A stretch of 64,000 nucleotides of DNA from Bryobacterales bacterium (GTDB taxonomy: Bacteria; Acidobacteriota; Terriglobia; Bryobacterales; Bryobacteraceae): NCBI GenBank assembly GCA_020846745.1, contig JADLDI010000061.1, positions 1 to 64,000 on the forward strand, given 5' to 3'. The notes under the pieces are model-generated. The model worked only from the letters and a program-made list of their open reading frames with translations. It had not been told where the DNA came from and did not search any database. Of the stretch, positions 16,054-24,122 are shown one piece after another (position 1 is the stretch's first letter; every line of letters begins with the position of its first letter). The position numbers were made by a program, and so were the translations under genes.

Positions 16054-17610
16054 ATGCTCTCCGTCAACCGTGCGGTGCTCGTTTTAGGGTTCGGCATGCT
16101 CATGACCGCCGCCGCGTGGCAGGATCTGTGGCCCCCCGAATACTCGGCTCGCGTCGAAATAGTGACCGAAGGCCGCATGCCGGCGCGGCTCTATCTGTGG
16201 AAAGGCAATGCATCGTTCCGGCTCGCGCCCGTCGATGCCGTCCTGCCCATCCGGTCCGACACTTATTATCGCGACCGCTTCTTCTCCCGCGTCCCCAATC
16301 CCAAGGTGATGGAAGTGATCGCGCGCGACCAGTATCACTACCTTTTGCTCAAAGGCGAGGGCACTTTCTTCCTGCCTCCCGGCGAGTATCGCATCGAAGC
16401 CTATCGCGGCCTATTCTATACGCCCGCCGTCGAGAAGTTCACGCTAACGGCGAACGACAACAAGCGCATCGTTCTGAAGCTGCAGCCGTGGCAAGGCGTG
16501 AACCCCAAAGAGTGGATCACCGCGGACGATCACATCCACCTCACGCGCAACAAGCAGGAGGACCCCGTCTTTCTCGACTGGCTGGCGGCAGAGGACCTTA
16601 CGGTCGGCAACTTCCTCCAACTCCAGCGCCAGATGGATGCCGCCGTCCAATACGGCTTTGGCAAGCCCGGCGAAGCCCGCCGCAACGGCTACGTTATCCG
16701 CAGCGGCCAGGAACTGCGCAATGAGTTTTGGGGGCACACGAACATCCTCGGCCACCGCGAACTCATCCGTCCCATGTCCACCGGATCGATGTATGCCAAC
16801 AGTCCCGAAAGCTGGCCGACCCCAACGGACTGGTTCCTGCGCGGCCGTCAACTGGGCGGCCTCACCGGCTACGCACACTTCTTTCAGCCGCCGCAACACT
16901 CGTCCATTTATCTTGACGCCGCACTCGGCAACATCGATTTCGTTGAGGTGTTCCAGTTCGGCGTTCTCAAGACCGAACCCTGGTACGAACTCCTCAATGC
17001 CGGGCTCAAAGTCACAGGAGTTGCGGGCAGCGACTTCCCTGTGTATCTCAACAACAAACGGCCCTGGCCCGAATGGATCCCGCTGTTAGGGCCCGAACGC
17101 GCCATGGTCAAAGCCGCGCCCGGCGATAACTCCTTCGAAGCTTGGGCCAAGGGTGTGAAGGAAGGGAAAGTGGTCGTCTCGAATGGTCCCATCGTAGAAA
17201 TGACAGTCGATGAAGGGTCGGGTCAGGTGACCGCGACCGCCTCGTTCTGGCGGCCCCTCGAATCTCTCGAGATCGTGCGCAACGGTGAAGTGATTGCTCA
17301 AACCCAAGGCGGACAGGCCAAAACCCTCACCGTCTCCGCAACCGCATCGAAGGCCGAAAGCTGCTGGCTGGCCGCCCGCGTCAAAGCCCAAACGCTCAAG
17401 GACGAACCGCCCATTCAAGCGCACAGCAACCCGTACTGGCTGCTCAAAGACGGTAAACCGGTCCGCGTAGAATCCAGCCGCCGCGCCCTGGCCGCCAAAT
17501 GGCAAGCCGAAATCGACTACTTCCGCTCCGCCGGAATCGTGTTCCCGGATGCATCGAAAAAACAGCAGTTCTTCACACGCGCGGAGAAGGCGCTGGCGGC
17601 TTTGCGCTAA
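16054..17610 (+). CDS. CehA/McbA-like PHP metallohydrolase (exported)
   Basis: The protein has 518 residues from the ATG at 16054; an in-frame GTG at 16021 would run into the opposite gene. It has a hydrophobic N-terminus (SVNRAVLVLGFGMLMTAAAW), a beta-rich domain of about 130 residues, then a PHP-type metal domain: ADDHIHLTR (metal motif, about residue 155), WGHTNILGH, GYAHF and VAGSDFPVY. C-terminal beta domains follow. CehA (carbaryl hydrolase) and McbA are named members, but in Acidobacteriota many paralogues exist and the natural substrate is unknown. It ends one base before the convergent PIN-domain toxin gene. Confidence 0.8.
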   Translation: MLSVNRAVLVLGFGMLMTAAAWQDLWPPEYSARVEIVTEGRMPARLYLWKGNASFRLAPVDAVLPIRSDTYYRDRFFSRVPNPKVMEVIARDQYHYLLLKGEGTFFLPPGEYRIEAYRGLFYTPAVEKFTLTANDNKRIVLKLQPWQGVNPKEWITADDHIHLTRNKQEDPVFLDWLAAEDLTVGNFLQLQRQMDAAVQYGFGKPGEARRNGYVIRSGQELRNEFWGHTNILGHRELIRPMSTGSMYANSPESWPTPTDWFLRGRQLGGLTGYAHFFQPPQHSSIYLDAALGNIDFVEVFQFGVLKTEPWYELLNAGLKVTGVAGSDFPVYLNNKRPWPEWIPLLGPERAMVKAAPGDNSFEAWAKGVKEGKVVVSNGPIVEMTVDEGSGQVTATASFWRPLESLEIVRNGEVIAQTQGGQAKTLTVSATASKAESCWLAARVKAQTLKDEPPIQAHSNPYWLLKDGKPVRVESSRRALAAKWQAEIDYFRSAGIVFPDASKKQQFFTRAEKALAALR

Positions 17611-18015
17611 TCAGCGGATGGACAGAACTGGACAGAGGTTTTCATCCGCTATCCGTTTCAACTCGTGACGGTCAGCCGTGACCAACGTGCCTCGCAGTCT
17701 CATCGTCAGTTCAACTGCGAAACAGTCGGCCAGCGAAACGCGGCGCAGATTCGCCTTCAGGACTCCAACGCTTTGCCAAACCGCTGTTGCGAGGCTCGCG
17801 TCTTCTATTACTCCTATCCTCGCTAAATCGGCGATCGCATCTGCCGCCTCTCTTTGTCCGGAGGCTCGATGAAAATCGTAGAAAACCTCGCAGAGGTTAA
17901 TGGCATGGGCGTAGCACTGGGACTCGGTGTCTAAAAGGCTATCCGCAACGAACCCGGCTCCGAACTCGTCGCGAAGGAACGCTATCATCGCACTAGCATC
18001 AAGGACAAAAATCAC
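17611..18015 (-). CDS. vapC: PIN-domain toxin (VapC-like)
   Basis: The protein has 134 residues. The PIN nuclease acidic residues are visible: Asp in FVLDASAMIAFLRDE, Glu in INLCEVFYDF, Asp in SLADCFAVEL and Asp in TLVTADRHEL. VapC toxins cut tRNA or rRNA. The start overlaps the stop of the antitoxin gene (ATGA, 18012-18015), the usual antitoxin-first order. Confidence 0.88.
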   Translation of the reverse strand: MIFVLDASAMIAFLRDEFGAGFVADSLLDTESQCYAHAINLCEVFYDFHRASGQREAADAIADLARIGVIEDASLATAVWQSVGVLKANLRRVSLADCFAVELTMRLRGTLVTADRHELKRIADENLCPVLSIR

Positions 18016-18233
18016 TGCGATTCCAGTGAGATCTCAGCCCGCTTCCGTTTCATGAACGCTTCGCTTGAGGTCGGAACGTGACGATATTTCCCGCGAATAG
18101 AATTGACGAGATCTGCCCGCCCAGACACTTTGGGCAGGATATCTCTTGATGCAAGAGCGGCCATAAGTTCGCGCTGCTCATCGGCATTCAATTTGCGCAG
18201 GGCCTCGAGAATTGATTGAACGTGATTCGCCAC
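18012..18233 (-). CDS. vapB: Antitoxin partner of the PIN-domain toxin
   Basis: The protein has 73 residues and a GTG start at 18233. It is short, charged and helical (ILEALRKLNADEQRELMAAL, C-terminal FMKRKRAEISLESQ). It lacks a clear AbrB or RHH DNA-binding motif, but its size and 4-nt overlap with the PIN gene identify it as the antitoxin. A -10-like TATGAT lies about 25 nt upstream of the start. Confidence 0.75.
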   Translation of the reverse strand: MANHVQSILEALRKLNADEQRELMAALASRDILPKVSGRADLVNSIRGKYRHVPTSSEAFMKRKRAEISLESQ

Positions 18234-18271
18234 CGCTGGTCGCCTCTACTCAAATCATACTTTGTTAAGGC

Positions 18272-19594
18272 CTACTCCCCGCCACCTTCTTTCTTCTCTT
18301 CCTTCCTCCGTCGGATTTCCGCCAACCGCTCCGCGATCCGCGCCTCCACGCCTCTCGCCGCCGGCTCATAGAACCGCGTTCCAATCAGCGATTCCGGCAG
18401 GCACTCCATATCCACCACCGCGTCCTCAAACTGATGCGCGTGCTGGTAGCCCTTGCCGTATCCCCACTGCTTCATCGCCCGGGTCGGCGCATTCCGCAAA
18501 TGCAGCGGCACCGGCTCTGCCACACGCTCCCGAACCGTCTGCTGCGCCATCCCGAGCGCCTTATACGCCGCGTCCGACTTCGGCGCCATCGCGAGATAGA
18601 TGGCCACTTGCGCCAGCGCCTGATCGCCTTCGGGAATGCCCAGGAAGTGCACGCACTCCTTCGCCGCGATGGCCTGCTCCAGCGCCCGCGGATCCGCCAG
18701 CCCGATGTCCTCAATCGCCATCCGCACCAGCCGCCGTGCGATATACATCCTGTCTTCGCCGGACTCCATCATCCGCGCCAGCCAGTACAGCGCCGCATCC
18801 ACATCCGACGATCGCACCGACTTATGCAGCGCCGAAATCAGGTTGTAATGCTCTTCGCCCGACTTGTCGTAGAGCAGCATCTTGCGCTGCATCGCATCCG
18901 CCGCGGCTTCCTCCGTCAACGCGCCGTTCACTGCCGCCGCCGACGTCAACTCCAGCAGGTTGTACGCCGTCCTGGCGTCGCCGTTGGCATACACGGCCAT
19001 CTGTTCCAACAACTCATCGGAGGCGGTCAGCTTCAACTCCTCGAGCGCCCGCCGCAACAGCACCATCAACTCTTCTGTCGTCAGCGGCCGCAATGCGTAC
19101 ACACGCGTGCGCGACAGCAGCGCTGAATTCACCTCAAATGACGGATTCTCAGTGGTCGCCCCGATCAGCACCACATCGCCCCGCTCGACATACGGCAGAA
19201 AGGCATCCTGCTGCGCTTTGTTGAACCGGTGGATCTCGTCGATGAACAGCACCGTGCGCCGCCCCAGCTTCCGGTTGCGCTCCGCCGCCGCCATCACCTC
19301 TTTCACTTCTTTGATCCCCGCCAGCACAGCGGAAAAAGGAACGAAATCCGCGTGCGACTGTTTCGCCAGCAGCCGCGCCAGCGTCGTCTTGCCCACGCCG
19401 GGCGGTCCCCACAGGATCAGTGAAGTGAGTTGGTCTTTCTCGATCTGCCGCCGTAGCGGCCTACCTTCGCCCAGGATGTGCTCCTGACCGACATACTCCT
19501 CAAGCGACTCCGGCCGCAGACGCTCCGCGAGCGGCCGCGACGCCTTGTCCTCAGCGGATGGCTCGGGCGCCGGTAATGCGTCGAACAGGCTCAT
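18272..19594 (-). CDS. rarA: Replication-associated recombination protein A (RarA/MgsA)
   Basis: The protein has 440 residues, the family's usual length. RarA is a clamp-loader-like AAA+ ATPase acting at stalled replication forks. Motifs: PLAERLRPESLEEYVGQEH near the N-terminus, Walker A GPPGVGKTTLARLLA, Walker B VLFIDEIHRFNKAQQD, sensor 1 IGATTENPSFEVNSALLSR, and the C-terminal oligomerisation region with QWGYGKGYQHAHQFEDA. The start overlaps the stop of the SpoU methyltransferase gene as ATGA. The C-terminus is Lys/Glu-rich. Confidence 0.95.
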   Translation of the reverse strand: MSLFDALPAPEPSAEDKASRPLAERLRPESLEEYVGQEHILGEGRPLRRQIEKDQLTSLILWGPPGVGKTTLARLLAKQSHADFVPFSAVLAGIKEVKEVMAAAERNRKLGRRTVLFIDEIHRFNKAQQDAFLPYVERGDVVLIGATTENPSFEVNSALLSRTRVYALRPLTTEELMVLLRRALEELKLTASDELLEQMAVYANGDARTAYNLLELTSAAAVNGALTEEAAADAMQRKMLLYDKSGEEHYNLISALHKSVRSSDVDAALYWLARMMESGEDRMYIARRLVRMAIEDIGLADPRALEQAIAAKECVHFLGIPEGDQALAQVAIYLAMAPKSDAAYKALGMAQQTVRERVAEPVPLHLRNAPTRAMKQWGYGKGYQHAHQFEDAVVDMECLPESLIGTRFYEPAARGVEARIAERLAEIRRRKEEKKEGGGE

Positions 19595-20397
19595 TGCCGC
19601 GTCCGCTGCCGCGCGGCTTCGTACAGGATCACCGTCGCCGCCGTTGCCGCGTTCAGTGATTCCACACCCACCGTCGGGATTCGCAAGTCCACCGCCCCGC
19701 TCGCCAACTTCTCCGAGACGCCCCGCCCTTCCGACCCGATCACCAGCGCGAAGCCGCGGCCCAGGTCAGCCTCGGCCAGCAGTAGTTTGCCCTTAGGTTG
19801 AGCCGCGTAGATCTCAATCCGTTTCTGCTCGAGCGCGGTCCGCGCCAGCGTCCCGTCAATGCCTGTCACAAACGGCAGCCGGAACAGCGACCCCGCGGAT
19901 GCCCGCAAGGTCTTTGGATTGTACGGCGATACCGTCCCCTTCAAAAACAACGCGCCTGTTGCCCCGAACGCCTCGGCCGACCGGATAATCGTACCCGCGT
20001 TCCCAGGGTCTTGCACACCGTCCAGCAGCACCACCATCGCCCGCGACCGCAGCAACTGTTCCAACGTCCACTTCGGCGGCTCAACCAGCGCGATGACGCC
20101 CTGCGAAGCCTCGGTATTCGAGATTTCGGCGAAGGCCTTATCGGTCACGGTAACCACCCGCGTGCCGCGCAACCCGCGGACATGGGTCTCGACAGTGGAC
20201 CGCACGCCTTCCGCGGCCAGCACCACCTCGATCCGGCAGCGTGACCGGATGGCCTCTTCCAGCAGGTGGAACGATTCGCTAACACAAAATCCATCCACCG
20301 TCAGTTCCCCGCGCGCCGCGGCACGGCGCACCTCGCGCAACAACGGATTCTTCGCGCTCGTGATCAATTCGCTACGGGGCTGTGTCATCAACGACAT
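19591..20397 (-). CDS. TrmH/SpoU-family RNA 2'-O-methyltransferase
   Basis: The protein has 268 residues from the ATG at 20397 (ATG 20388 is an alternative); a frame reaching 20622 is antisense to the YdcF gene. An N-terminal substrate-binding domain (ITSAKNPLLREVR, DGFCVSES) is followed by the knotted SPOUT methyltransferase domain with LLDGVQDPGNAGTIIRSAEA, FALVIGSEGRGVS and the C-terminal IPTVGVESLNAATAATV. These are the three SpoU motifs with the Arg, Glu and Asn residues intact. It probably methylates 23S rRNA or tRNA. It is coupled to rarA downstream. Confidence 0.9.
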   Translation of the reverse strand: MSLMTQPRSELITSAKNPLLREVRRAAARGELTVDGFCVSESFHLLEEAIRSRCRIEVVLAAEGVRSTVETHVRGLRGTRVVTVTDKAFAEISNTEASQGVIALVEPPKWTLEQLLRSRAMVVLLDGVQDPGNAGTIIRSAEAFGATGALFLKGTVSPYNPKTLRASAGSLFRLPFVTGIDGTLARTALEQKRIEIYAAQPKGKLLLAEADLGRGFALVIGSEGRGVSEKLASGAVDLRIPTVGVESLNAATAATVILYEAARQRTRQ

Positions 20398-20427
20398 CGG
20401 CTCGTCGTAGACTGATCTTAACGCAAG

Positions 20428-21018
20428 ATGCTTTGGAGAGGCCTGCGGCTCTGGCTGGTGATTGCCATCGTCGCCTCGATCGTCGCCGTCGGTGCGGTGA
20501 CCGTTCGTGTGGCTCGTCAGGCCACGCTCGACGAGGCGCGCCCGGCCGACGCCATCCTGATCCTCGGCGCCGCTGAATACCACGGCAAGCCTTCGCCTGT
20601 CCTCAAAGCAAGGCTGGACCACGGCTTAGACCTCTACCGCCGCCACCTCGCTCCGCGCATCCTCACCACCGGCGGCTCTGGCGGCGATCCTGTGTTCACC
20701 GAAGGAGAAGTCGGCCGCGACTACCTCATCAGCCGCGGCGTTCCGCCGGAGGCCGTTATCGTGGAAGACGAAGGCAGCAGCACGTCCCATAGCATCGCCG
20801 CGACAGGGGAGATCCTGCGCCGCATGAACCTCAATTCCTGCATCGTCGTCACCGACGGTTACCACGTTTACCGCGCCAAACGCATGCTCCAAATGTCCGG
20901 CATCCAAGCCTTCGGCTCACCTCGCCCCACCACCCCCAAAGAAGCCTCGCGCCAATGGTGGCAGTACGCCCGCCAGGCCGCCGCCTACTTGCTTTGGCGT
21001 GCCGGGGTGGCGATCTGA
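20428..21018 (+). CDS. YdcF/SanA-like membrane protein (DUF218)
   Basis: The protein has 196 residues. An N-terminal membrane anchor (LRLWLVIAIVASIVAVGAV) precedes a DUF218 domain: ADAILILGAAEYHGKPS, ARLDHGLDLYRR, ILTTGG, GEVGRDYLISRGVP, VEDEGSSTSHSI and VVTDGYHVYRAKRM. Members of this family are linked to envelope barrier function and lipid-carrier or peptidoglycan processing; the biochemical role is not settled. It starts 30 bp from the divergent SpoU gene. Confidence 0.82.
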   Translation: MLWRGLRLWLVIAIVASIVAVGAVTVRVARQATLDEARPADAILILGAAEYHGKPSPVLKARLDHGLDLYRRHLAPRILTTGGSGGDPVFTEGEVGRDYLISRGVPPEAVIVEDEGSSTSHSIAATGEILRRMNLNSCIVVTDGYHVYRAKRMLQMSGIQAFGSPRPTTPKEASRQWWQYARQAAAYLLWRAGVAI

Positions 21019-21043
21019 CGCCTGCACTAAAGTCTTTGCACGA

Positions 21044-21049
21044 TAGAAT
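21044..21049 (+). promoter_or_regulatory. -10-like element before hicB
   Basis: TAGAAT lies 6 nt before the ATG at 21056, so transcription from it would give a leaderless antitoxin mRNA. No good -35 box is seen. Confidence 0.4.
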
Positions 21050-21055
21050 GGTGAT

Positions 21056-21295
21056 ATGAGGCGCCTGACTGTGGAGGTCATTCCAGACGTGGATTTTGGT
21101 GGGTTCACGGCGCGCGTGCCTGATATTCCCGCTTATGGTGAAGGCGCTACCGAAGACCAAGCAATCGCAGACCTCAAGGAAGCACTAATGGCATATGTCG
21201 AGGCGTTTGGACTGGAGGACGCCCGGACAAGATTAAATCAGCCGGTCGTGCTTAAGGAACTCGACTTAGCGCTAGAAGATTTGGTTCGTGCCTAA
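21056..21295 (+). CDS. hicB: HicB-like antitoxin
   Basis: The protein has 79 residues. The partial RNase-H-like HicB fold is visible in VEVIPDVDFGGFTARVPDIP, the GATEDQAIADLKEAL helix and a short C-terminal tail. There is no clear DNA-binding domain after it, as in minimal HicBs. It overlaps the HicA gene by 8 nt. The order antitoxin-toxin is reversed relative to the classic hicAB order but is common for this subclass. Confidence 0.85.
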   Translation: MRRLTVEVIPDVDFGGFTARVPDIPAYGEGATEDQAIADLKEALMAYVEAFGLEDARTRLNQPVVLKELDLALEDLVRA

Positions 21296-21515
21296 GCTTC
21301 CAAGGCCTGCGGGTGAGGAGATGGTGAGGTTTCTCCAATCCCGTGGATTTGCCGTGATTCCGATTCGCGGCAGCCATCACGTGATGTTTCGTGGGGACTT
21401 GCGCACCTCCCTACCAGTCCACGGCAGCGAAGCGTTGAAGATAGGAACGCTTCGGGCCATCCTGCGGGATGTTGATATCGGCGCAGAGCAATTTGTCCGG
21501 CTCTGGCATCGATAG
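21288..21515 (+). CDS. hicA: HicA-like mRNA interferase toxin
   Basis: The protein has 75 residues with a GTG start at 21288 inside the end of hicB. The double-stranded-RNA-binding-like fold of HicA is recognisable: EEMVRFLQSRGFAVIPIRGS, catalytic His in GSHHVMF, then SLPVHGSEALKIGTLRAIL. HicA degrades mRNA when free of HicB. Confidence 0.9.
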   Translation: MPKLPRPAGEEMVRFLQSRGFAVIPIRGSHHVMFRGDLRTSLPVHGSEALKIGTLRAILRDVDIGAEQFVRLWHR

Positions 21516-21523
21516 TTCGCTGG

Positions 21524-22270
21524 CTAAATCACAGTTTCCCGCGCCACTCCGCGCAAATCCATCTCGTACTCAATCGAAACAATCGGCGGCCGCGAATAGT
21601 GCCACACCACGCCATGAATACTGCCCTTCCCCATCGGCTTCAGGATCTCAGTGGCCAGAAATGGCGTGATATTGAAGACGGTGTAGATCTCGGTGACGGT
21701 CGCTTCGTCCCAGGAAACGCCCAACTCCTTGATCCGGCCCGCCATCAACCCCATCACGAACCGCGCCTTTTCCCTTAAAGCATCGAGCGACGTCTCGCCG
21801 CGGCGGACGACATCATGCGGATCGAGCGAGCCTTCCGGCAACTCGCCGCCCCCGGCCACAACGAACGTCTTCCGGGATAGCGTTGAAGGAACCGTATAGC
21901 TGAACCCGTAGAGCGAAGGCTCGGCCGGTGCGCCCACCTCAGGCGCGATGTTGGTCCGCGCTATCGGATTGACGCCATCGAGGAAGACGCCCCAATCCCG
22001 CAGCACGCCGACATAACCCGCATTGAAATCGCTGAAGCCCTGAAACGTGAACGGCTTCGGCGACCGCAGTTCCATCCCGCACAGCGACTCGACTGGCCGC
22101 CTTTCGGCTTCCAGGTGCGCACGCACCCGGTCAAAACCGGTCTTCAGCGGCGCCGGCTGCAGGAACCGTGCGTGAACGATCTCATGGCCGCTTGCGGCGA
22201 CTACTCCGCCCGAGTAGGGCGCGATTCCCTTGATGAAGGCGTAGTTTCCTTTTGGATTGTTGATCAGCAT
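21524..22270 (-). CDS. RidA-like protein, uncertain (2-aminomuconate deaminase annotation type)
   Basis: The protein has 248 residues. It begins MLINNPKGNYAFIKGIAPYS and includes FDRVRAHLEAERRPVESLCG, FSDFNAGYVGVLRDWGVFLDG and PIARTNIAPEV. The middle section resembles the YjgF/RidA fold (helix, then a strand with an Arg in PIARTNIAP). Similar proteins are often annotated as RidA family or 2-aminomuconate deaminase without proof. There is no signal peptide. Its first 89 nt overlap, in another frame, the end of the pseudouridine synthase gene. The function is unproven. Confidence 0.45.
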   Translation of the reverse strand: MLINNPKGNYAFIKGIAPYSGGVVAASGHEIVHARFLQPAPLKTGFDRVRAHLEAERRPVESLCGMELRSPKPFTFQGFSDFNAGYVGVLRDWGVFLDGVNPIARTNIAPEVGAPAEPSLYGFSYTVPSTLSRKTFVVAGGGELPEGSLDPHDVVRRGETSLDALREKARFVMGLMAGRIKELGVSWDEATVTEIYTVFNITPFLATEILKPMGKGSIHGVVWHYSRPPIVSIEYEMDLRGVARETVI

Positions 22271-22967
22271 CGAGTTTTGTGAGTACCTTCAATTGTTGCA
22301 CTTCTTTCACCGTTAGCAGCCGGTACTTGCCGATCGGCAGGTCCCCAATCACCAGCGGACCGATCCGCACCCTTACCAGTTTCAAAACGATGGCCCCCAC
22401 GTCCTCCACCATCTTCCGCACCTGCCGGTTCTTGCCTTCCGTCAGCACCACACGCACATGCGAGTACTTCTCCGAATCGCGCACCCGCTCCACCTTCTTC
22501 ACCCCGGCTGACGACTGCCGCATCTCGTCCAGTTGTTCCTCCGTCAGCAGCAGGGACGCCTTCAGCAGGTACTCTTTCTCCACGTGATACTCGGGCGACG
22601 TCATCCGGTCCGCCAGCGCGTGATCGTTCGTCAGCAACAGCAGACCGGAAGTATCCAAGTCCAGCCTGCCGACCGTTCCCACAAACGCGGCCAAGCCTGT
22701 CAGCAAGTCGTACACCGTCGGACGCCCATCCGGATCTTTGTAGGTCGTGACGTATCCCTTGGGCTTGTACAACAGCACATACACCGGTTGCGCAGCCTGC
22801 AACGGCTTGCCGTCGAAGCTCACCTTGTCCCGTTCGAGGTTCACCCACGCGTCCGGCGTCCGCACCACCTTCCCGTTCACGCGGACCCGCCCCTCGCCAA
22901 TCCATGAACGCGCCTCTGTCCGCGAACCCAACCCCATCTTCGACAGCACCCGATCGAGCGTCTTCAT
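22182..22967 (-). CDS. rRNA pseudouridine synthase (RsuA/RluB family)
   Basis: The protein has 261 residues. An N-terminal S4 RNA-binding domain (LDRVLSKMGLGSRTEARSWI) is followed by the synthase domain with the catalytic Asp in VGRLDLDTSGLLLLTND and the conserved EGKNRQVRKM. It converts a specific uridine in rRNA to pseudouridine. The family usually ends near RLLTVKEVQQL; here a basic tail of about 30 residues (ending GRSSRRKRP) follows and overlaps the next gene by 89 nt. Either the tail is real or a frameshift removed the original stop. Confidence 0.9.
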   Translation of the reverse strand: MKTLDRVLSKMGLGSRTEARSWIGEGRVRVNGKVVRTPDAWVNLERDKVSFDGKPLQAAQPVYVLLYKPKGYVTTYKDPDGRPTVYDLLTGLAAFVGTVGRLDLDTSGLLLLTNDHALADRMTSPEYHVEKEYLLKASLLLTEEQLDEMRQSSAGVKKVERVRDSEKYSHVRVVLTEGKNRQVRKMVEDVGAIVLKLVRVRIGPLVIGDLPIGKYRLLTVKEVQQLKVLTKLDADQQSKRKLRLHQGNRALLGRSSRRKRP

Positions 22968-22999
22968 CTACCTTTCTATCTTCGATCGCCCGCGTTCGT

Positions 23000-23542
23000 T
23001 TACTTGCCGGCGATCGGCGTAGCCGTGATGTCCATCTGCATTTGGCGTTTGGATACCAGATCGTCCGATGCGAACACGAGTGTCGGCTTGCGCAACGGAA
23101 TTGTCACCACGGAGACCCATCTGTTCTGGCGAATCGTGGGAGGCCCGCTTGTTCCACCGCCCGCCTGCCCTGCGGATTCCGCCGTTGTCGGCGTACTGGT
23201 GACGTCAGCAGTTATCGACAGCGAGAGCCTTCCATCTACTTCAGCTAGCACGTAACAATCGATGTTCACACCCACGTCCCAAAAGTTAACATTCCCTCCA
23301 ACATTCACCGGGACCTTCGCACCCGCTCGAATCGAAACGCGATTGCTCTTCGGGTCCTGCACCGCTATTACGGAGTACGAACGGGCATTGAGGACCTTGC
23401 CCGCATCCACCTCCTTGAGCGTGAACTCCAGCTTGTAGAACTTCTGTGCTTCAGCGCTCTTCTCCGGCGCCTGCGCCAGCCCGGCGCTGGAAGCCATCGT
23501 CAGAAATGCCATGGTGGGTACGGTCATTAAAATCGTTCGCAT
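23000..23542 (-). CDS. Exported hypothetical protein of the ECF cluster
   Basis: The protein has 180 residues from the ATG at 23542, which has AAGGAGAG a few nt upstream; an in-frame ATG at 23560 is also possible. A signal peptide (TILMTVPTMAFLTMASSAGLAQA) is followed by a beta-rich domain (FYKLEFTLKEVDAGKVLNAR, RWVSVVTIPLRKPTLVFAS). It resembles small secreted proteins encoded after ECF sigma/anti-sigma pairs in Acidobacteriota. The function is unknown. It lies 10 nt after the putative anti-sigma gene and is probably in the same operon. Confidence 0.6.
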   Translation of the reverse strand: MRTILMTVPTMAFLTMASSAGLAQAPEKSAEAQKFYKLEFTLKEVDAGKVLNARSYSVIAVQDPKSNRVSIRAGAKVPVNVGGNVNFWDVGVNIDCYVLAEVDGRLSLSITADVTSTPTTAESAGQAGGGTSGPPTIRQNRWVSVVTIPLRKPTLVFASDDLVSKRQMQMDITATPIAGK

Positions 23543-23552
23543 AGCTCTCTCC

Positions 23553-24122
23553 TTATTCATTGCCATCGCTCGGCAATGGCTCAATTCGAATCGGTTCAAT
23601 CGATACAGGTTGGCCAGCCCGCTCCTCCTCGATCGATGCCAGGACCTGACGCATCTGCTCCGGCGCGCGAGTGCTCCACTTCAGCAACGCCCGCTCCTCG
23701 CGTGTAAGCGGCGAGTCTGCCGGGAAGCGATCTTTCTTGGGCAAGACTGACTTGCCGGACACCTTCGGCCGAACGTTTACGGCTGATGGCGCTGGCGAAC
23801 GCGCGGGTTCCGTCGCCTTCGCGGTTTGTTGCGGCGCGACGCTCTCCGGCTGGCGCGGTACCGACGCTTGCGTCTTCTCGACCACCGGCGCCCCCGCGCG
23901 TGTCGGCCGCCACCGGATTGCGACGCCAATCAGGATGAGCACGGATGCCAGCGCCACAATCCAACGCGGCGAGAGGTAAAAGGGCGAGTGCGGCCGCGGA
24001 CGGGCAGCTTCGACCCGCCGCAGAATCCGCTGTTCCAGCCCGGTGAGCGGTTCCGCATCCGTGTATTCCGCGAGCGCCGAGTCGATCAATTCATCCAGCC
24101 GGTCGCTATTTGTTTCCTTCAT
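23553..24122 (-). CDS. Putative membrane anti-sigma factor
   Basis: The protein has 189 residues from the ATG at 24122, overlapping the sigma gene stop as ATGA. A short cytoplasmic N-terminal region (DRLDELIDSALAEY, LEQRILRRVEAARP) precedes one membrane segment (PRWIVALASVLILIGVAI) and a Pro/Ala/Lys-rich extracytoplasmic region. There is no zinc-finger His-Cys-Cys motif. The role as regulator of the sigma factor is inferred from topology and coupling. Confidence 0.6.
   Translation of the reverse strand: MKETNSDRLDELIDSALAEYTDAEPLTGLEQRILRRVEAARPRPHSPFYLSPRWIVALASVLILIGVAIRWRPTRAGAPVVEKTQASVPRQPESVAPQQTAKATEPARSPAPSAVNVRPKVSGKSVLPKKDRFPADSPLTREERALLKWSTRAPEQMRQVLASIEEERAGQPVSIEPIRIEPLPSDGNE

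Noticed and set aside
19591..20622. N-terminal extension of the SpoU methyltransferase to 20622
   Set aside because: The extra 75 residues are antisense to the YdcF gene and have no family match; the family N-terminus begins at 20397.
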